A stretch of DNA of 43,703 nucleotides. Origin: Candidatus Aminicenantota bacterium (lineage in GTDB: Bacteria; Acidobacteriota; Aminicenantia; Aminicenantales; Aminicenantaceae). Position 1 is the first letter of the stretch. Every line of letters starts with the position of its first letter. Position numbers and translations under genes: made by a program. The stretch spans positions 1-43,703 of the forward strand of contig QMPV01000005.1 in the NCBI GenBank assembly GCA_003648765.1. The letters run 5' to 3'. Below the pieces are notes generated by a model, which saw only the letters and a program-made list of their open reading frames with translations, was not told the origin of the DNA and made no database searches. Shown here in pieces: positions 7,755-16,347 of this stretch.

Positions 7755-9140
7755 TCAGGAAATTTCTTCCATCTTAACCGTAAAATGGCGCAGATAAGGA
7801 GCTTGATAGACTATCCGCATTCCCTTGATTGATTCTTTTTTCTCAGCCAAAGAAGCAAACGCCTCGGCAATATAATGTAGATGGGAGAGAGTGTAGACCC
7901 GGCGGGGCACAGCCAAGCGGAGTAATTCCAAACGAGGAAAAACCATTTGACCCGTTTCTTCATCCCGCCGACCGAACATAACTCCACCAATTTCACAAGC
8001 TCGAATGCCTGCTTCCCGGTACAAAGCTACCGATAAAGCCCAACCGGGATATTCTTCCCGCCGTAAATGGGAGAGAAAACGATCAGCCAGCACATAGACA
8101 GCATGGCCGCCCGGCGGTTGATAAATCGGTACACCCTCTTCTTTCAGCAATTCAGCCAGATAATTCACCTGACCTACCCTGTATTCAAGATAATCCTCCT
8201 CAACTCCTTCCCTCAAACCTTGAGCTATGGCTTCCAAGTCCCGCCCAGCCAAACCCCCGTAAGTAGGGAAACCCTCCGAAATAATCAACCGATTTATTAA
8301 TTCAGCCGCCAAATCATCATCATTTAAAGTTATGAAACCACCGATATTCACCAGAGCATCTTTCTTGGCGCTCATGGTGGCTCCATCAGCATAACTGAAC
8401 ATCTCCCGGGCTATCTCTCGCACTGATTTATGCTGATAGCCCGATTCCCTCTGCTGAATGAAATAAGCGTTCTCAGCGAAGCGGCAGGCATCAAAAAATA
8501 AAGGAATTCCATACTTTCGGCAGATCTTACTGACAGCCTTTATATTGGCCATGGAAACTGGTTGACCGCCACCTGAATTATTGGTCACGGTGATCATGAC
8601 TAAAGGCACCTCTTCCTTTCCCTTTTCTCGAAGGAACTCTTCCAAGCGGCCCACATCCATATTTCCCTTAAACAAAGCGGGGCTATCCGGGTCATATGCC
8701 TCCTCCCCCGCTAAATCAACCGCCACTCCACCTCTAACTTCAATGTTAGCCCGGGTGGTATCAAAATGGATATTGTTAGGAATGTGTTTGCCTTCTCTGA
8801 CCACAGCCTCAAAAAGCAATCGCTCGGCAGCTCTTCCCTGATGAGTGGGAATTACATGCTTAAAGCCAAATATCTCAAGAATGGTGGCTTCAAAACGAAA
8901 ATAACTCCGGGAACCGGAATAAGCCTCATCTCCAGTAATCATCCAAGCCCATTGCTGATCGCTCATGGCGGCCGTACCGGAATCGGTTAAAAGATCTATA
9001 AATACTTTCTCAGCCGGCACAGCAAAAATGTTATAGCCGGCCTCCTGGAGAATCTTTTCTCTTTCTTCCCGGGTGGTCAATTTAACTTTTTCTACAGCTT
9101 TTATCTTAAAAGGCTCCAGGGGCATTTTCTTTGGTGACAT
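7755..9140 (-). CDS. tnaA: Tryptophanase (tryptophan indole-lyase)
   Basis: PLP-dependent beta-eliminating lyase, predicted to split L-tryptophan into indole, pyruvate and ammonia. At 461 aa it aligns end to end with tryptophanase and tyrosine phenol-lyase. The PLP lysine is in MSAKKDAL (Lys260). Residues that separate the two activities favour tryptophanase: Asp127 in HFDTTR (Thr124 in tyrosine phenol-lyase), Ile384 in CEIGG where the other enzyme has Arg381, and His452 in LRHFT (Phe448 in the other). ATG 9140 follows GGAGAA. It is the last gene of mtnP-pfkB-tnaA, 32 bp after pfkB; no tnaC-like leader is present. A short stem (7743-7748 with 7756-7761) overlaps the stop without a U tract. 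Confidence 0.9.
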   Translation of the reverse strand: MSPKKMPLEPFKIKAVEKVKLTTREEREKILQEAGYNIFAVPAEKVFIDLLTDSGTAAMSDQQWAWMITGDEAYSGSRSYFRFEATILEIFGFKHVIPTHQGRAAERLLFEAVVREGKHIPNNIHFDTTRANIEVRGGVAVDLAGEEAYDPDSPALFKGNMDVGRLEEFLREKGKEEVPLVMITVTNNSGGGQPVSMANIKAVSKICRKYGIPLFFDACRFAENAYFIQQRESGYQHKSVREIAREMFSYADGATMSAKKDALVNIGGFITLNDDDLAAELINRLIISEGFPTYGGLAGRDLEAIAQGLREGVEEDYLEYRVGQVNYLAELLKEEGVPIYQPPGGHAVYVLADRFLSHLRREEYPGWALSVALYREAGIRACEIGGVMFGRRDEETGQMVFPRLELLRLAVPRRVYTLSHLHYIAEAFASLAEKKESIKGMRIVYQAPYLRHFTVKMEEIS

Positions 9141-9172
9141 TGCTTCTCCTCTCTTTTCTCTAATTTTTTATT

Positions 9173-10075
9173 TCAAGCAAAAGAAACTAATTTTTTAAAT
9201 TCCAGAAAGCGTTCCTTTATTTCTTCCTCCTTCAAATTCTTCAATCTTTCAATCCCAAAATCTTCAATAGCAAAAGAGGCCATCACGCTACCATAAACAG
9301 CCGCGCGTTTAATGGCCCGCTGGCTAAGTTGACGGACTCTATCCAAATAACCCAAAAAACCCCCGGCAAAACAATCACCGGCTCCCGTGGGATCAATCAC
9401 CTCTTCACAAGGATGAGCCAGCACACCAAAAACCCAACCTTCCCCTAACACCAGAGCTCCATGTTCGCCTTTTTTGATAACCACCAGCTCAGGCCCCAAT
9501 TGGAGAATTTTCCGTCCCGCCCGAATTAAATTAATTTCGTCAGTAAGTAATTTAATCTCTTCTTCGTTGGCTAATAAAATATCTACTTTTTTCAACACAC
9601 GGAAAAGAGCCTCTCGCTTGTTTTTGATCCAGTGGTCAATCGTATCCATAGCTACCAAGCGAGGATTGACCACTTGATGAAGAATCTCCTCCTGCAGATC
9701 CGGATCGATATTAGCCAGAAAAATTATTCCGGCCTGGCGATATTTCCGGGGCAAGGAGGGATGAAAATCACCAAAAACATTAAGCTCCAATTTTAAAGTT
9801 AAACGATGATTGGGATCATGACCGTAACGTCCTTCCCAGTGAAACGTCCGTCCTTCTTTTACTTCTAGCCCTGTCAAATCTATCCCACGGTGTTGAAATA
9901 ACTTTATTACTTCTTGAGGAAAATCTTCCCCCACTACCCCCACCAAATAAGGAGAAGTAAAATAACTAGCCGCCAAGGCACAATAAGTAGCTGAACCTCC
10001 TATAACCCTTTCTCGACGTTCAGAGGGTGTCTCGATGGTATCAAAAGCTAGGGAACCAACAATTACTAGACTCAT
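9173..10075 (-). CDS. PfkB (ribokinase) family sugar or nucleoside kinase
   Basis: 300-aa cytosolic kinase. The N-terminal GSLAFDTIETP and GGSATYCALAAS segments and the C-terminal signature DPTGAGDCFAGGFLGYL, with catalytic Asp234, place it in the PfkB family. The substrate cannot be read from the sequence. Because it lies 20 bp after methylthioadenosine phosphorylase, a nucleoside, ribose or methylthioribose-related substrate is a reasonable guess. ATG 10075 is preceded by AAAGGTC. Middle gene of the mtnP-pfkB-tnaA operon. Confidence 0.88.
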   Translation of the reverse strand: MSLVIVGSLAFDTIETPSERRERVIGGSATYCALAASYFTSPYLVGVVGEDFPQEVIKLFQHRGIDLTGLEVKEGRTFHWEGRYGHDPNHRLTLKLELNVFGDFHPSLPRKYRQAGIIFLANIDPDLQEEILHQVVNPRLVAMDTIDHWIKNKREALFRVLKKVDILLANEEEIKLLTDEINLIRAGRKILQLGPELVVIKKGEHGALVLGEGWVFGVLAHPCEEVIDPTGAGDCFAGGFLGYLDRVRQLSQRAIKRAAVYGSVMASFAIEDFGIERLKNLKEEEIKERFLEFKKLVSFA

Positions 10076-10095
10076 TTCTTGACCTTTATTAATTT

Positions 10096-10995
10096 TTACT
10101 TCTTCAAATACCGGCCGATGAGGGGTAAGAGATTTTCTTTGATTGCAGGAGGGATAACTGCCGGATCAGTAACCAAGGCGTTCTCAAGAGCAGTCGGACA
10201 AGGACAAGCTCCGGCTTCGGGAACAGCTGGAATACTTTCCAAAGCGCGAGCCAGTAAAGTTTGGGCATTGGCTATATTGTGCTGAAGATTTTCCAAAATA
10301 AGTTCGACTGAAACAGACTCTTCTTCCGTCCGCCAAACATCGTAATCAGTCACCAGACTAATAGAAGCATAACATATCTCTGCCTCTCGGGCCAAACGGG
10401 CCTCAGTAGCACTAGTCATGCCAATAATCTGACAGCCCCATTGACGGTAAACCCGGGATTCAGCCCGGGTAGAAAAGGCTGGCCCTTCAATACAAAGATA
10501 CGTACCCCCGAGATGAACCGGCAAATTCAACGATTGAGCCAGGGTGAACAAATGCTGATTCAAGTCCGGACAAGTCGGTTGAGCAAAACTGATATGAGCC
10601 ACCACTCCCTGGCCGAAAAAAGTGTTGGGTCGCCGGGAACGATCAAAAAATTGGTCAGGTAAGACAATATCCCGAGGATGAATATCTTCCTGAAGCGAAC
10701 CCACCGAATTTACCGAAAGAATCCTCTTTGCCCCTAAAAGTTTGAACCCAAAAATATTAGCCCGATAATTAACTTCAGCCGGTAAATAACGATGGCCTCG
10801 ACCATGACGGCTCAAAAAGGCTACTTTCTTCCCGGCTATCTCGCCGATTAAATAAGCATCAGAAGGCGAACCAAAGGGAGTCTCAAGGAAAATTTCCTCC
10901 AAGCTTCCCAAACCTTCTAAATTATATAAACCAGTTCCTCCAATAATGCCTATTTCCACTTGAGGAATATTCTTATTTATTTTTTTTCCAACCAT
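10096..10995 (-). CDS. mtnP: S-methyl-5'-thioadenosine phosphorylase
   Basis: Phosphorolyses methylthioadenosine, a by-product of polyamine and SAM chemistry, to adenine and methylthioribose-1-phosphate. Seen: the phosphate-binding IGIIGGTGLY near the N-terminus, FLSRHGRGHRY, NSVGSLQ, the substrate segment GMTSATEARLAREAEICYA, and VTDYDVW, whose Asp is the 6-aminopurine marker (Asn in guanine/hypoxanthine-specific PNP). I start at ATG 10995 because GGAG lies 5 nt upstream; the GTG two codons earlier is too close to that site. This gives 299 aa. First gene of its operon. No mtnA or other methionine-salvage gene follows; the neighbours are a PfkB kinase and tryptophanase. Confidence 0.92.
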   Translation of the reverse strand: MVGKKINKNIPQVEIGIIGGTGLYNLEGLGSLEEIFLETPFGSPSDAYLIGEIAGKKVAFLSRHGRGHRYLPAEVNYRANIFGFKLLGAKRILSVNSVGSLQEDIHPRDIVLPDQFFDRSRRPNTFFGQGVVAHISFAQPTCPDLNQHLFTLAQSLNLPVHLGGTYLCIEGPAFSTRAESRVYRQWGCQIIGMTSATEARLAREAEICYASISLVTDYDVWRTEEESVSVELILENLQHNIANAQTLLARALESIPAVPEAGACPCPTALENALVTDPAVIPPAIKENLLPLIGRYLKK

Positions 10996-11055
10996 GCTCA
11001 CTCCTTCTCTTCCTGGGTGGCCTTCTCACTTAGCAAGTTATAATGAAAGAAGATA

Positions 11056-11084
11056 GATATATAATCTTCCTCCATTCAAGTCAA
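11056..11084 (-). promoter_or_regulatory. Candidate sigma-70-type promoter of mtnP-pfkB-tnaA
   Basis: On the minus strand TTGACT (11084-11079) is followed after 17 nt by TATATC (11061-11056), or after 15 nt by TATATA. Transcription would begin near 11049, giving a leader of roughly 50 nt before ATG 10995. A GAAGAT..ATCTTC inverted repeat (11048-11068) overlaps the -10 region and could be an operator. Confidence 0.4.
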
Positions 11085-11222
11085 GCAGAACCAGGTCTAC
11101 ATGAGTTTTCTTCCTTAAATAGAAGATTCACGGTAATCACGTCTTTAAAACCAAGTCTTTAAAAGCATAAAGTCTCTGGACATCAAATTTATTCGTATTG
11201 GAACGATAACTTAATACATTTT

Positions 11223-11239
11223 ATTGGATTCAATCCAAT
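11223..11239. promoter_or_regulatory. Perfect palindrome upstream of the sirtuin operon
   Basis: ATTGGATT, a single central C, then AATCCAAT: 8-bp arms with dyad symmetry, about 60 bp upstream of the sirtuin start. With a 1-nt centre it suits a dimeric DNA-binding regulator better than an RNA hairpin. No regulator gene lies nearby, so its protein is unknown. Confidence 0.35.
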
Positions 11240-11299
11240 TTTTCGTACATTTTGCCTTTTCTTCTAAATTTAATTATTATGGGAAAAAGGAGAATTGAA

Positions 11300-12112
11300 A
11301 TGAAATCTTCTTCATCAATAGAAGACTTAATTCCCCATCTCCTCCAGGCGAAGAAAGTCGTGGTTTTGACCGGGGCTGGTGTCTCGGCAGAATCAGGCAT
11401 TCCTACCTTTCGGGGGCGTGATGGCCTCTGGAAAAAATATCGGGCCGAAGAACTGGCTACTCCTTATGCTTTCATCTCTAATCCTCGCCTGGTTTGGGAA
11501 TGGTATGACTGGCGCCGCCAACTCATAGCCGATAAGCAACCTAATCCCGCCCATCTAACATTGGCTAAGTGGGAAAATATTTTTCCCTCATTTTGGCTAA
11601 TTACTCAGAATATTGATGGACTTCACCAGCAAGCTGGTTCACGCCGCCTCTTGGAACTTCACGGCAATATCTGGAAAATGAGATGTGTGGATGAGGGCAC
11701 TGTCTTTGAAAACCGGACAACTCCTCTCCCGGAAATCCCTCCTCATTGTCCCGACTGTGGAGGCTTACTTCGGCCGCACGTTGTCTGGTTTGGAGAATCA
11801 CTCGATAGTGCCCTCCTGAGCGAAGCCTTCCGTCTTTCCCACGAATGTGAAGTCATGTTCTCTATCGGCACTTCTGCTATCGTCCAGCCAGCCGCTTCTC
11901 TGCCCGTAGCTGCAGCGGAAAATGGGGCTTTGCTCATAGAAATAAACGCTGAACCCACGCCTTTGGCTTCCGTAGCCCAATTCAACTTTTATGGTCGAGC
12001 AGGAGAAATACTCCCCCAAATCCATCAAGCTCTTCTTCAAGCCCTAGAGAAAAATTCATCGGCCAGCCTAGGCAAAAATAGGACAACCAAAGCCCGGAAA
12101 ACTGAGAAATAA
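11300..12112 (+). CDS. NAD-dependent protein deacylase, class III sirtuin
   Basis: Removes acyl groups from protein lysines using NAD. Counting from ATG 11300 (AGGAG 7 nt upstream) it has 270 aa: GAGVSAESGIPTFRG (26-40), TQNIDGLHQQAG, catalytic His121 in ELHGN, and C-terminal NAD-binding loops. Tyr69 and Arg72 form the Y-x-x-R pair (EWYDWRRQ) that marks class III (CobB/SIRT5-like) enzymes preferring succinyl or malonyl lysine. The zinc site is unusual: Cys150 and Cys153 (CPDC) are present, but the first pair has only Cys129, with Glu132 where the second Cys is expected. It heads a run with larC 2 bp downstream. Confidence 0.92.
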   Translation: MKSSSSIEDLIPHLLQAKKVVVLTGAGVSAESGIPTFRGRDGLWKKYRAEELATPYAFISNPRLVWEWYDWRRQLIADKQPNPAHLTLAKWENIFPSFWLITQNIDGLHQQAGSRRLLELHGNIWKMRCVDEGTVFENRTTPLPEIPPHCPDCGGLLRPHVVWFGESLDSALLSEAFRLSHECEVMFSIGTSAIVQPAASLPVAAAENGALLIEINAEPTPLASVAQFNFYGRAGEILPQIHQALLQALEKNSSASLGKNRTTKARKTEK

Positions 12113-12114
12113 CC

Positions 12115-13284
12115 ATGCACTATCTCTATCTGGATGCTTTTTCGGGCGTAAGTGGAGATATGTTTTTAGGCGCTCTTTTGGATTTGGGCTACTCTGCGCC
12201 AAAATTTCAAGAGGCTATCTCTCGTCTCCATCTCCCCCTTTCTCTGGAAATTACGCGAGTTAAAAGAGCCTCTCTTCAGGCCACCCGAGTTAAAGTTAAT
12301 CTCCATCCATCGCCCTCACCGCCCCGAACTTTCCGCGAAATAGAAAAAATTATTCTTAACTCAAGTTTTTCTTCCCAAGTAAAAGATAAAAGTCTGGCGG
12401 TTTTTGAAAATCTATTTTTGGCTGAAGCTAAAGTTCATGGAGTCTCACCAAAAAAGGCTCATCTTCACGAAGCTGGCGCCGATGATGCCCTAGTGGATAT
12501 TTTGGGAACATGTTTCTTATTGGAAGAGCTCGAGGTAACCCACATCTATTCATCCCCTCTTAATCTAGGGGGTGGATTTGTTAAGACGGCCCATGGTGTC
12601 TTACCCGTACCACCTCCGGCTGTAGCAGAATTACTCAAAGGAATCCCCGTTTATTCTTCTGGCCCTCCTGTAGAATTGGTTACCCCGACGGGGGCGGCCT
12701 TAATTAAAACACTAGCAAAAGAATTTTTAGCTTTTCCCCAACTGAATTATCAACGCATTGGCTATGGTGCCGGTTCGAGAAACTTACCCGAATTTCCTAA
12801 TCTGCTGCGAGTTTTTCTAGGAAACCAAGCCGATTTTTCTCCTGAAGAACAAATTTTCCAGATAGAAACTAATTTGGATGAGACGACACCCCAACTCTTA
12901 GGAGCCTTCCTGGAAAAGGCCCTCCAACTAGGGGCTCGCGAAGCCTTTCTTACCCCCGTCACCATGAAAAAGAACCGCCTGGGAACAAAATTAACCCTCC
13001 TCGCGGATAAAAAAAACCTGGATCGTTTAACCCAGGCCATTTTTGAAGAAACCACGACCATCGGGCTTCGCTTTTTCCCCGTTAGCCGATATATTCTCCA
13101 GCGAGAAACCAGGAATATTGAAGTCTTTGGCGAAAAAGTGCGAGTCAAAATTGCTCGGTTTAAGGGTCAAGAAATTAACCACCAGCCTGAATATGAAGAT
13201 TGTCTGAAAATAGCCCGAAAAAAAAGGTTGCCTTTGAAAAAAGTTATGGAAGAAGCCTCTAAAAAAATTTTGAATTTAAAATAG
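12115..13284 (+). CDS. larC: Nickel insertion protein LarC (nickel-pincer cofactor chelatase)
   Basis: Inserts nickel into pyridinium-3,5-bisthiocarboxylate mononucleotide in a CTP-dependent step, making the nickel-pincer nucleotide of lactate racemase and relatives. The 389-aa protein has the DUF111 signature start LYLDAFSGVSGDMFLGALLD, HLHEAGADDALVDILG, the VTPTGAALIKTL segment and the C-terminal ferredoxin-like domain. Here it is one uninterrupted frame, whereas in Lactiplantibacillus plantarum the product needs a frameshift between larC1 and larC2. LarA, LarB and LarE are absent from the window. Its ATG lies 2 bp after the sirtuin stop, so the pair is cotranscribed. Confidence 0.93.
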   Translation: MHYLYLDAFSGVSGDMFLGALLDLGYSAPKFQEAISRLHLPLSLEITRVKRASLQATRVKVNLHPSPSPPRTFREIEKIILNSSFSSQVKDKSLAVFENLFLAEAKVHGVSPKKAHLHEAGADDALVDILGTCFLLEELEVTHIYSSPLNLGGGFVKTAHGVLPVPPPAVAELLKGIPVYSSGPPVELVTPTGAALIKTLAKEFLAFPQLNYQRIGYGAGSRNLPEFPNLLRVFLGNQADFSPEEQIFQIETNLDETTPQLLGAFLEKALQLGAREAFLTPVTMKKNRLGTKLTLLADKKNLDRLTQAIFEETTTIGLRFFPVSRYILQRETRNIEVFGEKVRVKIARFKGQEINHQPEYEDCLKIARKKRLPLKKVMEEASKKILNLK

Positions 13285-13398
13285 AAATAATTAAAAATAA
13301 TTAAAATAATTAAATTCCTCATTTCAAATTTTCTAAGAGGTTGGTAAAATTAAGCTGAAGAACTAAGAAGAAAGTCAGAAGAAGAGAAGGAGAAAACG

Positions 13399-13983
13399 TT
13401 GGATCTAAAAAAGATTGAAAAAGGAGTCCGACTTATTTTGGAAGGTGTGGGCGAAGATATCAACCGTTCTGGCATTAAAGAAACCCCTCAACGAGTAGCC
13501 AGAATGTTTCAGGAAATACTGGGAGGCATTGAAGAAGACCCAGCCCAACATCTGCGTCCGATTCAAGGCGAAAAACATGATGAGATGGTTCTGATCAAAA
13601 ACATCCCCCTTTACTCGATGTGCGAACATCACCTTCTTCCCTTTGCCGGAGTTGCTCATGTAGCTTACATCCCTAAAGGTGGCCGAATCGTGGGGCTCAG
13701 TAAAATTGCCCGGGTTATTGAAATCTTAGCCCGCCGTCTCCAGGTCCAAGAAAGATTAACCAAACAAATCGCAGACCTTATCCAGCAACACTTAAATCCC
13801 CTGGGAGTAATGGTAGTTATTGAAGCTGAGCACATGTGCATGTCAATGCGCGGGGCTAAAAAACCCAAATCCATCACTGTCACTTCAGCTGTTCGGGGAT
13901 CATTTCGGACTAATGCGGCCACCCGGGCCGAAGCAATGACTTTGATCAGAGGAGGCACTTCCGGTGGACGAGAATCAGCTTAA
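13399..13983 (+). CDS. folE: GTP cyclohydrolase I FolE
   Basis: Converts GTP to 7,8-dihydroneopterin triphosphate, the first step of folate or tetrahydropterin synthesis. The 194-aa protein carries the zinc ligands Cys75 and His78 ([10 protein letters not shown]) and Cys147 (HMCMSMRG), with the conserved GLSKIARV and TSAVRGSF segments. Start is TTG 13399 behind GAAGGAGAAAACG; no better ATG exists. The 114-bp gap after larC contains three A/T-rich tandem copies of about 10 bp (13285-13314). The end overlaps metG by 20 bp. Confidence 0.96.
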   Translation: MDLKKIEKGVRLILEGVGEDINRSGIKETPQRVARMFQEILGGIEEDPAQHLRPIQGEKHDEMVLIKNIPLYSMCEHHLLPFAGVAHVAYIPKGGRIVGLSKIARVIEILARRLQVQERLTKQIADLIQQHLNPLGVMVVIEAEHMCMSMRGAKKPKSITVTSAVRGSFRTNAATRAEAMTLIRGGTSGGRESA

Positions 13984-15925
13984 ATCCTCGGCCAAAAGAA
14001 AAGTATTTTATATCACCACGCCGATTTATTATGTCAATGATGTCCCCCATATCGGGCATGCTTATACGACAATTATTGCTGATGCAGTCAGCCGTCATAA
14101 AAAACTAGCTGGTTTAGAAGTTTATTTTCTCACTGGCACTGATGAACATGGACAAAAAATTGAAAAAGCCGCGGCAGAAAAAAATCTTTCGCCTATTGAA
14201 CTGGCTAACCAAGTAGTAGGTAGATTTAAACAACTCTGGCAGGACCTCCTCATCGATTATAACTTTTTCATCCGAACCACGGCTGATTTCCACGAAAAAG
14301 GCGTTCAGGCAATATTCCAACAACTTAAAGAAAAGGGAGATATATATAAAGGAATTTATCGGGGCTGGTATTGCGTCTCCTGTGAAAATTTTCTTACTGA
14401 AGACATTCCCTTAGATGAGGATGGACTTAAGACTTGTCCTGATTGTGGCAAAAAAGCCACTCAGGTGGCTGAAGAATGTTACTTCTTTCGCCTTTCGGCT
14501 TACCAAGAAAAACTTCTGGCTTTTTACCAGCAGAATCCTCATTTTGTCCGCCCCCAATCCAGAATGAATGAAGTTGTCAGTTTCGTTCGCCAAGGCCTCA
14601 AAGATTTAAGCATCACCCGAACTACGGTCAAATGGGGCATCCCTGTCCCTAACGATCCTGCTCATACCATCTATGTTTGGTTCGATGCCCTTCATAACTA
14701 CTTAACTGGCATTGGTTATGGTTGGAACTCGTCTCTCTTTCATAAATTTTGGCCGGCTGATATCCATCTCATTGGCAAGGATATTCTCCGTTTCCACGCC
14801 ATTTTCTGGCCAGCTTTTCTTATGGCGGCAGGTTTGCCTCTACCGAAAATTGTCTACTCCCATGGCTGGTGGCTGAAAGATGAAACCAAAATGTCCAAAT
14901 CCAAGGGAAATGTGCTCGATCCACGTATAATTCTGGAAGATTTTGGCCCTGATCCTCTCCGATATTTCCTTCTCCGCGAGGTGCCCATTGGACTGGATGG
15001 CAATTTTTCCCATGAAGGATTCCTACACCGAGTCAATTCTGATCTGGCCAATGACCTGGGAAATTTAGTTCACCGCACCCTCACCATGATTCAAAATTAT
15101 TTCCAAGGTAAGATGGAGCAACCTGCCCCTGAAAATGAATCCGACCGTCATCTTCGGGAAGCCTTTAACCAAACCAAAACTAAAGCGATAGCCTTTTATG
15201 ACGAACTGGCTATCAATCGAGCTCTAGAAGAAATTTGGAGCTATATCAACCAGGTTAATAAATATCTAGCTGATAATGAACCCTGGAAAATGGCCCGGCA
15301 GGCAGAGGCGCGCCCTCGCTTAGCTAGAATTCTGTATCAAACAGGCTGTGCCCTCCGAGGGATTGCCTTGCTTATCTACCCCGTTATGCCTGCTTCGGCG
15401 GAAAAGATTTGGCAAATGCTGGGGGAAAAAACGGCTTTATCTAAGTTAACCTATGACCAGTTTCAATTCGAGACTTGGCTTCCGGAAGAAGCTATCTCTC
15501 CTCCGGTGCCTCTTTTTCCCCGAGTAAGGCTAGAGGATTTTCTCAAGGAAAAGGCCTCGCCAACACCTGCTACTAAGAAAATAACCAAGGAGGCGAAAAT
15601 GTCGACAATCAGCTTTGAAGAATTCATGAAAATGGACCTACGCGTGGGTGAAATTCTTAGTGTGGAAAAAGTGGAAGGAACCCGCAAACTTTATAAAATC
15701 CAAGTCAGCTTGGGGGAGGAAACCAAACAAATGGTCTCAGGCATTGCTGAAGAATATCAACCCCAAGACTTAATTGGGAAAAAAGTGGTGGTGGTAGCAA
15801 ATTTAAAACCTGCAGTCATTCGAGGTATTGAGTCCCAAACTATGCTCCTGGCGGCTGATGTTAACGGCCGGGCAGTAATTCCTTTCTTCGTCGAAGATGT
15901 TCCCGCCGGGGCCAAAGTCCGATGA
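13964..15925 (+). CDS. metG: Methionyl-tRNA synthetase with C-terminal tRNA-binding domain
   Basis: Charges initiator and elongator tRNA-Met. The 653-aa class I synthetase shows HIGH (residues 29-32), a zinc knuckle with CVSC and CPDC, the KMSKS loop (309-313), an anticodon-binding helical domain and, from residue 546, an OB-fold tRNA-binding domain like Trbp111 ([35 protein letters not shown]..). The GTG start 13964 lies inside the folE end but has a strong AGGAGG 8 nt upstream, so translation is coupled. The linker before the C-terminal domain contains a second strong ribosome site (separate entry). Confidence 0.97.
   Translation: MDENQLKSSAKRKVFYITTPIYYVNDVPHIGHAYTTIIADAVSRHKKLAGLEVYFLTGTDEHGQKIEKAAAEKNLSPIELANQVVGRFKQLWQDLLIDYNFFIRTTADFHEKGVQAIFQQLKEKGDIYKGIYRGWYCVSCENFLTEDIPLDEDGLKTCPDCGKKATQVAEECYFFRLSAYQEKLLAFYQQNPHFVRPQSRMNEVVSFVRQGLKDLSITRTTVKWGIPVPNDPAHTIYVWFDALHNYLTGIGYGWNSSLFHKFWPADIHLIGKDILRFHAIFWPAFLMAAGLPLPKIVYSHGWWLKDETKMSKSKGNVLDPRIILEDFGPDPLRYFLLREVPIGLDGNFSHEGFLHRVNSDLANDLGNLVHRTLTMIQNYFQGKMEQPAPENESDRHLREAFNQTKTKAIAFYDELAINRALEEIWSYINQVNKYLADNEPWKMARQAEARPRLARILYQTGCALRGIALLIYPVMPASAEKIWQMLGEKTALSKLTYDQFQFETWLPEEAISPPVPLFPRVRLEDFLKEKASPTPATKKITKEAKMSTISFEEFMKMDLRVGEILSVEKVEGTRKLYKIQVSLGEETKQMVSGIAEEYQPQDLIGKKVVVVANLKPAVIRGIESQTMLLAADVNGRAVIPFFVEDVPAGAKVR
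15587..15601 (+). promoter_or_regulatory. Internal ribosome site and ATG inside metG
   Basis: AAGGAGG at 15587-15593 is followed after 5 nt by the in-frame ATG 15599-15601 (Met546). This falls exactly at the start of the OB-fold tRNA-binding domain. Initiation here would release a free 108-aa protein ending at 15925, similar in size to the stand-alone Trbp111 proteins. The site is visible; its use is inference. Confidence 0.45.
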
Positions 15926-16347
15926 ACCCTGTCATGACCCTTTAAATTATTGTCTTCACCCCCCAATTACTATGTTTTTCTTCGAGCCGGAAGTTTCTCC
16001 CATTGCCCAATTCCCTTCAGATAATGCACTACTTCAGAGACGCCAGTTGGCGCCAACCACCCATAATCTTCTTTCAATCATTTCAGTTATGGAGGCTTTT
16101 TTCACCTCTTCTAAGTCAAGAAATTCTTATAACTTCTCTCTTCCTAGGAGAAAATTCAACCTGGAGGAACAATCTGGATAAACATTTATATATTGGCCAT
16201 TATCGACACCCTGGTCATCTTTTAATAATGGTTAATCTAAGCCATTTCCCTAAGCTCAGGTGATGAAACCAACCTGATTAAAGAGACCGGAGTTATTAAC
16301 TCTCCGAAATTTAAGATAAAATAGTCAAAGAAGATATTCGGGAAAAA
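15926..16347. other. metG-transporter intergenic region
   Basis: 422 bp. Two overlapping open frames of 94 and 86 codons run out of the metG end (15897-16181 and 16003-16263) but lack ribosome sites and recognisable domains. Near the transporter start are a TCAGGT..ACCTGA stem (about 16257-16278) and a CGGAG..CTCCG stem (16288-16306), which could belong to a leader. I looked for a B12 box and other cobalamin-riboswitch landmarks and saw none. Confidence 0.3.

Larger units (their letters stand above)
10996..11299. other. Divergent mtnP/sirtuin control region
   Basis: 304 bp between two divergent operons. It holds a candidate mtnP promoter and a palindrome nearer the sirtuin gene, both listed separately. 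An open frame that enters this region from the sirtuin gene at TTG 11252 is not taken as coding, since a proper ribosome site precedes ATG 11300. No other gene or RNA is seen. Confidence 0.4.

Noticed and set aside
13285-13314. A/T-rich tandem repeat before folE
   Set aside because: Three copies of a 10-bp A/T motif; common in low-complexity spacers, no function suggested.
15897-16263. Two overlapping frames (94 and 86 codons) after metG
   Set aside because: They overlap each other and metG, start without ribosome sites and show no recognisable family.
15926-16347. Possible cobalamin riboswitch ahead of the BtuFCD-type importer
   Set aside because: No B12 box or related conserved core is visible; only short unrelated stems.
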